From NCBI GenBank assembly GCA_016721565.1, contig JADKHW010000005.1, forward strand, positions 20,670 to 84,669: a stretch of DNA of 64,000 nt, in the 5' to 3' direction. Positions 30,595-42,400 of this stretch are shown piece by piece. The stretch's first letter is position 1. Every line of letters starts with the position of its first letter. The position numbers and the translations under genes were made by a program. Under the pieces are notes generated by a model. That model had not been told where the DNA came from, did no database searches, and worked only from the letters and a program-made list of their open reading frames with translations. This DNA is from a bacterium. GTDB lineage: Bacteria; Electryoneota; RPQS01.

Positions 30595-33286
30595 ATGTGG
30601 TTGGGAAATCGGAGTTTCCGAGGTGGAACGGCCGGGCTGTGGCTATTTGTAGTCATGTGCTCGGCTGTTTTTGCTGGTACGACCGGCAAAATCGCGGGTA
30701 GGATCACCGATGCCGAAAACGGTGATCCCATTATCGGCGCTGCTGTTATGGTAGAGGGAACCTCCCTCGGTGCCGCAGCAGATATTAATGGCGAATTTTT
30801 TATCCTTAATGTGCCACCGGGTGATGTTACCTTGCGAATTTCCGCAATAGGTTATTCACCCAAGACATTACAAGGCCTGCGCGTAATCACCGACCAAACA
30901 ACCAACGCGAATATGGTGTTGGGAGTTGAGGCCATCACAACGGGTGAAGTTGTGATTACAGCAGAACGTAAACTGATTGAAAATGACCGCACCTTTGCGA
31001 CTTCGACAGTCGGAAGCTCAGACATCCAAGCATTGCCGGTCACAAATCTCGGTCAGGTGATTGAAATCCAAGCCGGTGTCGTAGACGGCCACTTCCGCGG
31101 CGGACGTTCAAGCGAAGTTATGTATCTTGTGGACGGAATTTCAGTTACCGATGCCTATGACAATAGTCAAGGCACACAAGTCGATGAAAATTCCGTACAG
31201 GAGTTACAGGTCATCAGCGGAACGTTCAATGCTGAATATGGCCAAGCCATGTCAGGCATCGTGAACATCGTCACCAAAGAAGGCGCACTGGACTATCACG
31301 GCACGGTGTCCACCGAACTCGGTGACTATGTCTCAGAGCATACGAATACGTGGATGAATATCGACCATGTCTCGCCGATGGATATTCAAGATTATAATGC
31401 TACTCTCTATGGTCCTGTTCCCCTTGTCGACAAGCTCTCATTTTATGGGAGCTTGCGTTATTTAGATGACAACGGTTGGCAGTACGGCCAGCGAAGATGG
31501 ATCGTCACCAATCCAAATAATAGTTCTACTAGCCAGATTTTGCGCGAAGGTGACAATAGTTACGCTGCCATGAACTACAATCTGGAGAAGTGGGGCAACC
31601 TCAAGCTGACCTATCCGCTTACGGATCAGATTAAGCTCAACTACTCCACGTTCTACAGCGGCCGGACCTATCGCGACTATTCGCACGATTGGAAATATGT
31701 CCCAGACGGAACCCTCCGTCGCTATCGTGATGGGCGGACAAATGTGCTGAAGATGAATCACTCGCTCAGTGCCGCGATGTTCTACGAACTTGCCGCGACG
31801 AACACATTCAGCGAATATCATCACCAACTCTTTGATGAGGCAACCGACCCGCGCTATCTGCACCCTGAGTATCAGGACATCAACCCGCCCTATACGCTCA
31901 ATATGGCAGGCACGGATCTGGCCCGCTTCCGTCGCTGGACAAACAGCAATCAGCTCACAGGCAACCTGTCCTATCAAGCCAGTAAGCTCCATCTTTTGAA
32001 GCTTGGTGTTGATGTCAAGGCACATGAACTATTCTATGAAGATATCAACCTTGTGCCAGTTAATGTCGGTGATGACAGTTTCAGATTCTCCGTTGAGCCG
32101 ATCGCCTTCCCATCGCACGACTTGTACAAGAACAATCCGTACGAATTTGCAATGTTTGCTCAGGACAAGTTTGAATTGCCGTCTCTGATTGTCAATGTCG
32201 GACTGCGGTTCGATTATTTTGAGCCGGATGGCCGCGTGCCCTCTGATCCGAAAGACCCCAATGTCTACAATCCGCTGCTTCCCGAGCGTGCGGCACAGAG
32301 CTTGGAAGAACGTCTCGGCCAAGAAAGTCGATGCAAAGTACAGAATCTCCCCACGATTGGGTATTGCCTATCCGATGTCGGATGAAGGTGTGTTCCACTT
32401 TGCGTATGGCCACTTTGTGCAACGCCCAACATTTGAGCGGATGTATGCCAATCCCGAATACGAACTCGAGTCCGGTGTCGGTCTAAACACGGTGATGGGG
32501 AATCCGGATTTGGATATGGAAGAGACCGTAACCTACGAGTTCGGTTTCCAACAGCAGATTCAGGAAGATGTTTCGCTATCCACGTCGCTGTTCTTCCGTG
32601 ATATTCGCAGCCTTGTGGCTACTGACCGTATCATCGAAACATATTCTTCAGGCACAAAGTACGCTCAGTATGTCAATCGCAGCTTTGGCGAAGTCAAGGG
32701 TATTACGTTGTCTTTCGATAAGCGGATGGCCAACAACTTCAGCGCGTTTGTAGATTACACCTATCAGATTGCCGAAGGTAATGCCAGCGACCCTCAGTCG
32801 GCATACAACGACATGACAGGCAATAACCCCCGCGAACCTGAACAGCAGCTTGTCCCTCTTGATTGGGATCGCCGCCACACACTGAATGCCAGCGTTTCTT
32901 ATGCGAAACCCGGTTTGCAAGGCTACGGTGCGACACTGCTTGGGAAATACGGCAGCGGTCTTCCCTACTCCCCGACTGATGACGGCATCCGCACTGGCTT
33001 TGAGAACGATGGACGCCGCCCCGACTACTATAATATGGATTTGAATGCATTCAAGGCATTCCCAGTAGGCGGAAAGAAGATTCTCATAATTGCTACGATT
33101 CAGAATGTCTTTGATATTAAGAACGAAGACCGAGTCTATGGGGATACGGGGCGTGCAGGCTACACGATTGTCGAGAATAACGCCGTCGAAGTGCCGGAGA
33201 TCAACACGCTTGATGAAGTCTATCCTGATCCGTCACAATATTCGCGGCCCCGTTTGATTAAACTTGGTGTGAGCTACGAATTCTAA
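30595..33286 (+). CDS. TonB-dependent receptor of the glucan locus, one frameshift
   Basis: About 897 residues. A signal-peptide-like segment (LWLFVVMCSAVFAGTTG) is followed by a carboxypeptidase-like regulatory domain (IAGRITDAENGDPIIGAAV), a plug (RGGRSSEVMYLVDGISVTDA; FNAEYGQAMSGIVNIVTKEG) and a beta-barrel ending YSRPRLIKLGVSYEF, an aromatic outer-membrane end. An indel near 32330 is the only break. No SusD-like lipoprotein is present, so it differs from Bacteroidetes SusCD. Its stop overlaps the next gene start by one base. It probably imports glucan fragments or anchors the surface complex (inference from its neighbours). Confidence 0.85.
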
Positions 33287-36200
33287 TGAGACCCATTTTC
33301 AAATACACACTCTGCGTTGCCGCGCTCGCACTATTGGCAACGTCGGCGGTCGCTCAAGTTGATTCCATGCTCAACTATCGTGGAAACCCGCTTTATCGCG
33401 CGAAAAACGTGATGAGCGGTAACCTTGTGCGTTCCACCTATTATAACTATGGATTGGTCGGAAACATCGGCGAAATTTCCGGCGAGTGGCCGATTGGCAC
33501 CGGTGACGAGTATGTAGGCGACGTGTCGCCCCTCGTTGGTGTTGAGTTCATTCATCCTTCCGGTGACACGCTACGCGCAGTTTGTACATCAGACGGCCCG
33601 CGCGGAAATCCCGACGGCCCTCCGGGCGGCGGTGCTTTCTGGGGTTTTGAACCGCTCAAGGGTTTTGCCGCTCCGCCTGCTATCGGCGAAGATCCGCTCG
33701 TTGCCATGAGCAATCAGCCGGACACGTGGCCGACCGCATGGCCGGACAAGAGCGTTACAGATTCGCTTTCCGGTGATAAAGCTTGGGTGCGTGACGCTAC
33801 AGATCCAGGTTGGCACGGCGCGTGGAACGGTTACTTTGGTAAGAACGTATCGAACGCCGATCAGGAATGCTATTATCAGATGGATGACCAGACTGACCTC
33901 GAATGGTTTGAACGTTCAGATAGCTTAGGCAATGTCTATCATTATTACCCACACGAACAAGATTCCGCCCGCCGTGGTTTGGGCTTGCGTGTTTCTGTTC
34001 GCGCTTTGCAGTGGTCGCACTTCTTGGCTCAAGACGTTATCTTCTGGCTGTATGAAATAACGAATGTCAGCACGCATATCTACGACAAGGTTGCATTCGG
34101 CATGGTTGTGGGTACACTCTCCGGCGGTCGTCAAGACTCAGAGGATGACTTGGCCTACTTTGATCTCGAAAATGATATTACCTACAGCTTCGACAGCGAT
34201 GACCAAGGTTCACCGGGCTGGGTTCCGGTTTCCGAAACAAATAACGTCGGTTACGTCGGCTACGCCTTCTTGGAATCACCGGGCAATCCGGTTGACGGTA
34301 TTGACAACGACGGCGACAGTCAGGACCCGAATAGCCCGCATCTAACGGGTGATGTACTTGGTTTGTTCTTGCAACCACGCTCGTATGGTCCCGGACAGAC
34401 GGTCGTTTTGATTGATTATGTAACCTATGAACGCACAGTAACTACTTTCCCGCAAACGGGGCCGCTGAGATATTTCATTCGCGACACAGAAATTACGCTG
34501 TTACCCGGCCAGCAAGTGGTTGAAGACGGCGGCAACGGCATTGATGATAACCTAAACGGCTTAATTGATGAACGTATAGACCACCGTGATCTCGCATACA
34601 TCGATTACACAACGGGCCGTGGTTTGAATGATCCTTTTCTCGATGAAGCGCGCGATGACGGCATTGACAACGATGGCGACTGGGATATCTTGACGGATGA
34701 CGTCGGCGGCGACGGTGTGGCCCTCACTGGTGACGCGGGCGAAGGGGACGGCGATCCGACGAACGGTGAGCCGCACTTTGACAAGACCGATGTTGATGAG
34801 TCTGACCAGATCGGTTTGACCTCGTTTGAATATTTCTCGCCACCGGGTTCAGTGCGCATGCGTGATGACGCCGCATTGTGGGAGCGAATGACTCCCGGTC
34901 GTTTTGATGTGGTTTCGTCTGAACCACAGGACGGTGACTTTATCTACGGATCGGGTTACTTTCCGCTTCGTCCGGGTCAAACCGAACGCTTTTCGATGGC
35001 ATTGGCTTATGGTCAGGATTTGCTTGACATCACAGATAACAAGCAAACCGTTCAGCAGATCTACAATGAGAACTACAACTTCGCGCGCCCGCCGGACAAA
35101 CCGTCGTTGTGGGCGGTGCCGGGTGATGGTGAAGTCACACTCTATTGGGATGACATTTCGGAAGCCTCGTATGATCCAGTGACCGGATTCGATTTTGAAG
35201 GATACAAAATCTACCGTTCAACCGATCCGGGTTTCAATGAGGTCTTCACGATTACTGACGGGCAGGGCCGCAAGGTCTTCCACCAGCCCATCGCTCAATT
35301 CGACCTCGACAACGGCAATTCGGGATTTTTTCCGGTAATCCGTAACTCAGTGATTTACTTCCTCGGCAATGACACCGGCCTCGAACATGCGTGGACGGAT
35401 ACGACCGTTGAGAATGGTCAGACTTACTACTATGCTATCGTGGCCTACGACCGTGGTGACATTGAAAAAGAAATTCTGCCTGCCGAGAACAGCAAAACCA
35501 TCGTGGTTGATGCGGGCGGCAATGTTACGCTCGACATTAATACCACAACCATCGTACCGCGTGCACCCGCCTTAGGCTATGAAGACCCGCAGTTCAGCGC
35601 CGTAAACCATGAGTCGGGCTCAGCCACAGGAACCGTTGCACTTGAAGTTGTTGATCCGCGCCTTGTTGGGAATAACACTGAGTACAAATTCTCCTTTGAT
35701 CAGGTCAACGATACTTCTGACGTAACTTACACAGTAACCCGCAGCAGCGGCGGTAGCACTGAAACAATTGTTGAAAATGTCGCGCTTGTCCCGCAAGACA
35801 ATTTGATTGGCCAAGCCGATCGCTTCTCAAGCTACTACGACTCACTCTACAATCTCCCGCCGGGAACTTACGATCCCGCGCAATACTTCCGCGTGGCCGG
35901 AACTGAGTTGTTTGACGGCCAGCGCGCGTACATGCTAATGCCGCGTCAGGTCACTTTGATTCAGCAGGCTTCTGGTTGGGCTGATACAACTAAGGGTCTC
36001 TATGAGTTCCGCTTCGGCTTAACTAACTATAGTCAATATTTCTTAGTCGGCGAAAGCGTCCCCGGCGATTTCTTGGTTGAATGGGATGAGGGCATCGCGG
36101 ACACGTCGGAAGATTTCAATTGGTTCAACCTGTTCGTGCTACCCGCAACTCCGGTAGATTTCCGTGTCAAGGATGTCAGCACTAATCAATATTTGAAGTT

Positions 36201-36753
36201 TGCGTTTGATGAGCAGCCAACGACCATGAACGGTGTTGTGGACAACGGCGAAGTCATCATCTTCATGCAAGACTCGGTTGTTACATGGGCTTTGGAGTTC
36301 CGTTCACGCACGGCGACAGGTGATACGGTCAGACCGACTGCAGGTGATGCAATCAACTTGAAGCTCTATCAGCCGTATTCAGATGCCGACGTATTTAGCT
36401 ACACAACAAATTCCGCCCGCGTAAATGCGGCGGCAGTTGAACTCGACCGAATCAACGTTTATCCGAATCCGTACGTTTCAGCAAACGTCCAAGAGCCGTC
36501 GAACCCCTTCAATGAAGGCCGCGGCGAACGTCGCATTACGTTTAACCATCTGCCGGACCGCTGCACGATTCGAATCTATACTCTGCGCGGCGACTTGGTT
36601 GAAACAGTTGAACACAATGCCGGAATTGATGACGGCACGGAAAATTGGGACTTGCGCAATCGCGATGGACTGAATGTCGCGTACGGCGTTTATCTATATC
36701 ATGTTGACTCGCCTTACGGTGAGAAGACGGGAAGGTTTGCGGTCATTAAGTGA
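33286..36753 (+). CDS. Giant secreted protein with Asp-rich repeats, FN3 and T9SS-type sorting domain
   Basis: 1155 residues, intact. The ATG overlaps the receptor stop (TAATG). A signal peptide ends near SAVAQVDS. Asp-rich, thrombospondin-3-like calcium repeats occur at about 345-355 (VDGIDNDGDSQDPNSP), 405-425 (GNGIDDNLNGLIDERID) and 455-500 (DDGIDNDGDWD; GDGDPTNGEPHFDKTD). An FN3-like domain follows at about 600-680 (PSLWAVPGDGEVTLYWDDIS). The C-terminus is a T9SS-like sorting domain, INVYPNPYVSANVQEPSNPF ... FAVIK, with an insertion after the motif. No catalytic motif is seen. Between a TonB receptor and a PorV-like protein, it is probably a surface component acting with the receptor. I do not know a named family. 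Confidence 0.75.
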   Translation: MRPIFKYTLCVAALALLATSAVAQVDSMLNYRGNPLYRAKNVMSGNLVRSTYYNYGLVGNIGEISGEWPIGTGDEYVGDVSPLVGVEFIHPSGDTLRAVCTSDGPRGNPDGPPGGGAFWGFEPLKGFAAPPAIGEDPLVAMSNQPDTWPTAWPDKSVTDSLSGDKAWVRDATDPGWHGAWNGYFGKNVSNADQECYYQMDDQTDLEWFERSDSLGNVYHYYPHEQDSARRGLGLRVSVRALQWSHFLAQDVIFWLYEITNVSTHIYDKVAFGMVVGTLSGGRQDSEDDLAYFDLENDITYSFDSDDQGSPGWVPVSETNNVGYVGYAFLESPGNPVDGIDNDGDSQDPNSPHLTGDVLGLFLQPRSYGPGQTVVLIDYVTYERTVTTFPQTGPLRYFIRDTEITLLPGQQVVEDGGNGIDDNLNGLIDERIDHRDLAYIDYTTGRGLNDPFLDEARDDGIDNDGDWDILTDDVGGDGVALTGDAGEGDGDPTNGEPHFDKTDVDESDQIGLTSFEYFSPPGSVRMRDDAALWERMTPGRFDVVSSEPQDGDFIYGSGYFPLRPGQTERFSMALAYGQDLLDITDNKQTVQQIYNENYNFARPPDKPSLWAVPGDGEVTLYWDDISEASYDPVTGFDFEGYKIYRSTDPGFNEVFTITDGQGRKVFHQPIAQFDLDNGNSGFFPVIRNSVIYFLGNDTGLEHAWTDTTVENGQTYYYAIVAYDRGDIEKEILPAENSKTIVVDAGGNVTLDINTTTIVPRAPALGYEDPQFSAVNHESGSATGTVALEVVDPRLVGNNTEYKFSFDQVNDTSDVTYTVTRSSGGSTETIVENVALVPQDNLIGQADRFSSYYDSLYNLPPGTYDPAQYFRVAGTELFDGQRAYMLMPRQVTLIQQASGWADTTKGLYEFRFGLTNYSQYFLVGESVPGDFLVEWDEGIADTSEDFNWFNLFVLPATPVDFRVKDVSTNQYLKFAFDEQPTTMNGVVDNGEVIIFMQDSVVTWALEFRSRTATGDTVRPTAGDAINLKLYQPYSDADVFSYTTNSARVNAAAVELDRINVYPNPYVSANVQEPSNPFNEGRGERRITFNHLPDRCTIRIYTLRGDLVETVEHNAGIDDGTENWDLRNRDGLNVAYGVYLYHVDSPYGEKTGRFAVIK

Positions 36754-37772
36754 TGAAGCTCAAAACCCTTATTCTCGCATCCGCCCTTCTGGGTTTAACA
36801 GTATCGGCTTTCGCTGTGAGTAAAGTCGGCTCGACGGCCGCTCCGTTCCTGAACATCGCCGTCGGTGCGCGCGCTATCGGTATGGGTGGAGCTTTCACCG
36901 CGATGGCCAATGACGCCACCGCGCTCTATTGGAACCCCGCCGGAATTTCCGGCATTGACAAATTTCAGACTACGCTCATTCACACCGACTGGCTGACCGA
37001 TTTGCGTTACGACGTAATCGGCGCGGTGTTGCCACTTGAACACAACGATGCTCTCGGCGCGCAAATCACCCTGCTCACCATGCCTGATCAGGAAGTCACG
37101 ACGACTCAACAAAGTGAGCAGGACGGTGCGGGCTATTTCTTCAGCGCGGGCAGCATGGCGATGCAATTGAGCTACGGTAAGCAGTTCACCGATCGTTTCC
37201 AGCTTGGCTTCACGGGCAAGTACATTCGCGAGTGGATTTGGCACGAATCAGCCGCCACCGCCGCGATTGATCTTGGAAGCGTTTATCGCACTGATTTGAA
37301 CGGCATGCGCATCGGTATTGCCATTACGAACTTTGGTGGTAAAATGCAGATGACGGGCCGTGACTTGACCCGCCTCTATGACGTTGACGAAACCCGCGAA
37401 GGCAACAACGGCAGCGTCGTAGCCAATCTTGGTACGGACAAGTGGCCGTTGCCACTCACCATGCGTTTCGGTTTGGCAATGGAAGCTTTTCAAAACGAAA
37501 AACACCGTTTATCGATTGCCGCCGATGCCCTGCATCCCAATGACAACGATGAGTCGGTGAATTTCGGTTCCGAATATTCGTTCCGCGAGCAATTGTTCTT
37601 CCGCGCGGGTTACAAGTCGCTCTTCTTGAAGGATTCTGAAGAAGGTTTGACCGCCGGATTCGGCGTACATTTCAAAACACGCGGCGGCCCATCCTTTGCT
37701 CTTGATGCGGCCTACGAAGATTTCGGCCGCTTTGACGCGATTTACAAATATTCGCTGGGAATTTCATATTAG
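36753..37772 (+). CDS. PorV/PorQ-family outer-membrane protein
   Basis: 339 residues from the ATG at 36753, which overlaps the previous stop by one base (an upstream in-frame GTG at 36750 is also possible). A signal peptide (LILASALLGLTVSAFAVSK) is followed by the PorV/PorQ hallmark ARAIGMGGAFTAMANDATAL YWNPAG (quoted in two parts) and a long beta-barrel of alternating strands ending FDAIYKYSLGISY. PorV is the outer-membrane shuttle that receives T9SS cargo and passes it to the attachment complex. A dedicated copy next to T9SS-sorted glucan enzymes suggests a locus-specific role (inference). It is intact and translationally coupled to the gene upstream. Confidence 0.85.
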   Translation: MKLKTLILASALLGLTVSAFAVSKVGSTAAPFLNIAVGARAIGMGGAFTAMANDATALYWNPAGISGIDKFQTTLIHTDWLTDLRYDVIGAVLPLEHNDALGAQITLLTMPDQEVTTTQQSEQDGAGYFFSAGSMAMQLSYGKQFTDRFQLGFTGKYIREWIWHESAATAAIDLGSVYRTDLNGMRIGIAITNFGGKMQMTGRDLTRLYDVDETREGNNGSVVANLGTDKWPLPLTMRFGLAMEAFQNEKHRLSIAADALHPNDNDESVNFGSEYSFREQLFFRAGYKSLFLKDSEEGLTAGFGVHFKTRGGPSFALDAAYEDFGRFDAIYKYSLGISY

Positions 37773-37836
37773 TACTTCACGCACTTCATACATAGTACAT
37801 TACACACACAATAGGTTGGTCTAGGAGGACCCTATC

Positions 37837-39357
37837 ATGTTAAAGGCAAAGAGTTTGGCGTTGCTGCTGGCGATTGTCGCTATTGGTATTGCGCAAGCAT
37901 CCGCAACTCAGGTCACGTATCAAATCAACATGACCGTGCAAACTGCTCTCGGTAATTTTACAGCCGCGACCGACAGCGTGTTTATTCGCGGAGAAATTCA
38001 GGCAGACCCGCAGTGGGCTGGCTACACACATCGTGTCTTGGACGGAGATGGAGACGGTATTTATACAGGAACGTTTGACGTTGCTCCTCGTCCAGACAAC
38101 AGTTACGAATACAAATTTGTTCTGGTTCACAACGGTGCGGACGTTTGGGAAACGTTGCCGGCAAATCGTGAGGTTGTGGTTGGTGATGCAGCGATAACCC
38201 AACCCGTTGTATTTTTCAGCGACATCTCGTCAGCGGCCAGTGTAGACGTGGAAGTCAACTTCCGTGTCAACATGACCGTGCAAGACCTGTCCGGAACGTT
38301 CGATCCGGCCAGCGATTGGATTGTTGTCCGTGGCAACCACGCGAACATCGGAAGCTGGGGCGGTGCAACCCAATTGATCGAAGAAACAGGCAACCCCGGC
38401 ATCTACTCACTGCGCGTGCAGTTTGATGATCTACCGCAGAATACTCCGTTGGAATACAAGTTCGTGATTCTCGATGGCGGCGATCCGAATGCTGCATCGT
38501 GGGAATCAAGTGCAAACCGCAGCTTTACTCCGACGGGCACAGAGCCTGACCTACTTCCCCCGCCCAATGGCAATGGCTACGGCGAAATCAACCCGGAACT
38601 CGTGTTCTTTGCGAACATCACGCCGGATGACATCATCACCAACGACGTTAACGTGATCTTCCAAGTTGAAGACACCCCGCTCAATGGCCGCATCGCCGAC
38701 GAAGGTTACGTCTATGACGTGCAGACGAATGACACGATTTACACCATCGAGAGCATTCAGGCTGCGGGTTTCTTCAACAACTGGCCGTGGGGTAACTTTG
38801 CTCCCGAGTACACGTTGAACGACGCGGGCACGAACGGTGACTTGACCGCAGGTGACCACATCTGGTCCGTCTCTATTCCGTTTGCCGCTGGCGCTCCGCG
38901 TGCTTTAATTTACAAGTACGGCGCCAATCAGCTCGATGTCGAAGCCGGATTTGCCCTCAATCACCAGCAGACAATTGATGACAGCCAAGCATCATTCCGC
39001 ATGAGCATTGATTGCTGGGGTTCGCCCGACACTCTTTATCAGCATTGGGCTTGCACAACGTCTGACGTAAACGACGACGGCGCTCCGATCATCAGCGAAT
39101 TCGCACTTGAGCAGAATTACCCGAACCCGTTCAACCCGACCACGACCATCAGCTTCACGCTTAATCAAGCTAACCTCACCAGCCTGAATGTCTTTGACGT
39201 TTTAGGCCGCACGGTTGCCACGATGAACATGGGCCGCATGGAAGCCGGTCGTCACACGATCTCCTTCGACGGTAGCAATATGTCGAGCGGCGTGTACTTC
39301 TATCAGCTTGAGAGCGGCGCGGTCAATGCGACCCGCAAGATGCTCTTGCTCAAGTAA
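37837..39357 (+). CDS. T9SS-sorted surface starch-binding protein (CBM20-like repeats)
   Basis: 506 residues, intact, with an AGGAGG ribosome site 11 bases ahead of the ATG. A signal peptide ends at ASATQV. Two similar carbohydrate-binding domains of the CBM20/E-set type are visible: VTYQINMTVQTALGNFTAAT ... YEYKFVLVHNGADVWE, and VNFRVNMTVQDLSGTFDPAS ... LEYKFVILDGGDPN. A third, more divergent domain contains AAGFFNNWPWGNFAPEYTLN. The last 85 residues are a type-A T9SS domain (LEQNYPNPFNPTTTISFTL ... KMLLLK). It resembles SusE/SusF in logic: a surface binder that holds starch near the receptor. No catalytic site is present. Confidence 0.83.
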   Translation: MLKAKSLALLLAIVAIGIAQASATQVTYQINMTVQTALGNFTAATDSVFIRGEIQADPQWAGYTHRVLDGDGDGIYTGTFDVAPRPDNSYEYKFVLVHNGADVWETLPANREVVVGDAAITQPVVFFSDISSAASVDVEVNFRVNMTVQDLSGTFDPASDWIVVRGNHANIGSWGGATQLIEETGNPGIYSLRVQFDDLPQNTPLEYKFVILDGGDPNAASWESSANRSFTPTGTEPDLLPPPNGNGYGEINPELVFFANITPDDIITNDVNVIFQVEDTPLNGRIADEGYVYDVQTNDTIYTIESIQAAGFFNNWPWGNFAPEYTLNDAGTNGDLTAGDHIWSVSIPFAAGAPRALIYKYGANQLDVEAGFALNHQQTIDDSQASFRMSIDCWGSPDTLYQHWACTTSDVNDDGAPIISEFALEQNYPNPFNPTTTISFTLNQANLTSLNVFDVLGRTVATMNMGRMEAGRHTISFDGSNMSSGVYFYQLESGAVNATRKMLLLK

Positions 39358-39417
39358 TTCGCATCTGCGACTCCTGATAGTCGCAACAATAAGATAAGAC
39401 TGAAGTTTCAAACCGGA

Positions 39418-39446
39418 CGGGGCGCAGACGTTTGTTTGCGCCCCGC
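39418..39446 (+). terminator. GC-rich hairpin before the amylase gene
   Basis: CGGGGCGCA pairs with TGCGCCCCG around GACGTTTGTT. It lies between the binding-protein stop and the amylase start, without a T-tract, so it may limit readthrough or protect the upstream message. Confidence 0.55.
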
Positions 39447-39470
39447 CCTGCCCTTATGAGGTGTCTCACT

Positions 39471-42400
39471 ATGATTCGTATAGCCGTTTTACTCTTGACT
39501 TTCGCAACTTCGCTCATGGCGCAAACGGCGTGGTGGGAACCTTCCGCTCCCCGACAAGGCGATCTCGTTACCATTTATTATGATGCTATCGCCGGTGCAT
39601 TACCGGACAATGGCTCGCAAGTGTGGATGCACTGGGGTATTCTCGGAACCGGTGATGTATGGAGCACACCTCCGCAAGGGATGTGGCCCGTAGGTTCGCA
39701 ACTTCATACGGACGGCGTTGCACTGCAAAGCCCGATGACCAACACCGGCAATCAAGTTTGGTCCGTGCAGATTGATTTTGATGCCACAACTGAAGCCATT
39801 GCGTTTGTGTTTACCGATCGCGGAAACAATTGGGATAACAATTCCGGGAGCAACTGGTCACTCGAATTGTTGGCAGGCGGCACGGTGTCGTGGTGGACGC
39901 CGACCGATCCGCAACCCGGTGAAGAGATTACAGTTTACTATGATGCTGTTGCGGGTACTTTACCGAACGGCGCGACCAATGTGATTATGCATTGGGGCGT
40001 GAATGAAGCCGGGCACGGTAATTGGAGATTACCTCCACAAGCCATGTGGCCCGCCGGAACCGTTGCGGATGGTCAAGCCGCCCGTTCACCGATGGTCAGT
40101 ATGGGCAACGGTTTGTTCAGCTTGTCGTTTACGCCGCTTGATACAATTTTCTCCGTACACTATGTCACAACAGACGGCACAAACTGGGATAACAATGGCA
40201 ATGCAAACTGGGATATCTTCTTTGATGAACCTCCTGTTGCGCAATTGTCTCATGTGATTTTTCGCTTCGATCCTCGCTCGGCATTTTCGCAGTTCAGCGG
40301 CCAAATCAATTCGCTGAATCTCGCCGGAGCGTTTAACGGTTGGAGCACCAGCGCGAACTCGCTCACTAATGTTGACGAATATGGCAACCGCTGGGGTGAA
40401 GTAGCATTGCCTGTCGGCGACAACGAGTATAAGTTTGTTATTAATGGCAACAATTGGCAAATCGACCCGGATAACCCGCGCAATGCAGCCGGCGGATTTA
40501 ACAATTCACTCTTGACGGTTGAAGCCGACACGATCCCGCAAGTGTATGACATTCAACCGGGTGAAAATCGCATTTTTGAGTTTGGCACACCACAAACAAT
40601 TTCATGCAAAGTTCGCGGCGGAGATTTGGGACGTGGTATCAATGGCACTCCGCAAGTTCGCGTGAACGGAAGTATTGTTACACCGACTTGGAATAGCGGA
40701 ACCGGACAGCTTTCGTTCGCCTTGCCGACCAATCAAATCTATACGGACGTTTCCATTCAAGCCACGGATAGCTCGGGCCGTGTGGGCACGCGCTATTTGA
40801 TGTACTACTTTGACGATGGAGACGGATACAATGCCGTCGATCCGCGCAATGATAAGATTTACTCGACCACCGAAATGGTGGACCTGAAAGATTTCGGAAT
40901 CTACGCATTTTCTAACGGCGACTCTCTGGAAATTCGCCCGCGCTACTTCTCCGATTTGACCGCGAACTCGATGGCTATCATTACGATTACCACGGAACAA
41001 GGCTCCTACGCGGCCATTTCGGGACTTAACGCTGAATACGAAATCGCAGGGCTTGCCTCCGGCGGCGTCATCATTCCGTTACTGCAAACATCCAGCCCGA
41101 ACTTCAATGCTTCCGTTCACAATCGTCTGCACTACGGCGGAGTCGGTGCGGAAGGTGCAGCAATGAATTTCGAGGCTGCTACAAACGCAATGAGTGCGCG
41201 TGTCGCCGTCGCTGATCTCGAAGCCGCGCTTGGAAACTATCAAACTGCATGGCAGTTCACGTGTGTTAGTGTCGTTGCCGGATCCGCAGGCGAAGGTTAC
41301 GTTCATGAAGTCACGGCCGCTGAAGGCGGAATTGACGGTGAAGAAGACCCCGACATTTACGATGCAATTTTCTTTTCTGCCGCCGACATTCAGAAGAAGA
41401 ACGCGAAGAACTACGGCTTAACTCGCCGCATGACCCTTGATGCAGCAGGTCGTGGTCTCGCTTCAATCGCTCCCAATGATATTGGTCCCGGCGTCATGCA
41501 TTCCGGCCCGGTCTGCCGCATTCTCACGCGTGGCGCGGACACGCGGGCTGCGAACAAGACCATCAAAGGCCGCGTCACGTCTGGCCCGCCGCTCACAAAC
41601 GTCTGGTTGCTTCACAATGAAACTATTCGCCCAGTCACAATGACCGGTGACAGTTTCGCTTTGGCTGTAACTTTGACCGAAGGCGATAACCTTTTTTCGC
41701 TGTTCGCACGAGATGTTCTTGCCGATACAGGCCGATCCGCGCAGATGAACTTCCCGCTCTTGGTAGATCATGCTCCGGTTTCTGTAATCGTCGTGAACAT
41801 CGGCGACGCGAGCATTCAACTGAACGGCACGAGTTCTACAGATCCGCAGAACGATCCGCTCTCCTATCAATGGATTTCGGATGAAGATAACCCTGCTCCC
41901 GTGAATATCGCAATCCCAACGGTAGCATTGCCACGTTCACGATTCCGCAGGTTCACGGTGAGTATTATTTTGATCTTGTTGTCTCTGATGACGAAGGTAA
42001 CTCAACACGTTCGCGCACATTCGTTCGCGTGAATAACGATGGCGAAAGCGCGTTCCTGAATGACCAGTGCGCCGACTGGGTGGACAACGGTATTGTTTAC
42101 GAAATCTTCCCGCGCTCCTATTCTGCTTCAGGCGATTTAGACGGCATAACCGCCGACATCCAGCGCATCGCCGATCTTGGCGTCAGCGCAATCTGGATGA
42201 TGCCGATCTTTGAAGGCCCGTCTGATCACGGTTACGAAATCACCGATTACTACACCATTGAGCAGGACTACGGCACCAACGAGGACTTACAGGAACTCGT
42301 TGATGCGGCGCACGCGCACGGCATCAAAGTGATTCTCGACATGGTCATCAATCACACCGGCATCGGACATCCATTCATGCAGGACGCGATTCGCTACGGC

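Noticed and set aside
31462..32025. 187-codon minus-strand frame
   Set aside because: Lies entirely within the TonB receptor barrel and has no independent support.
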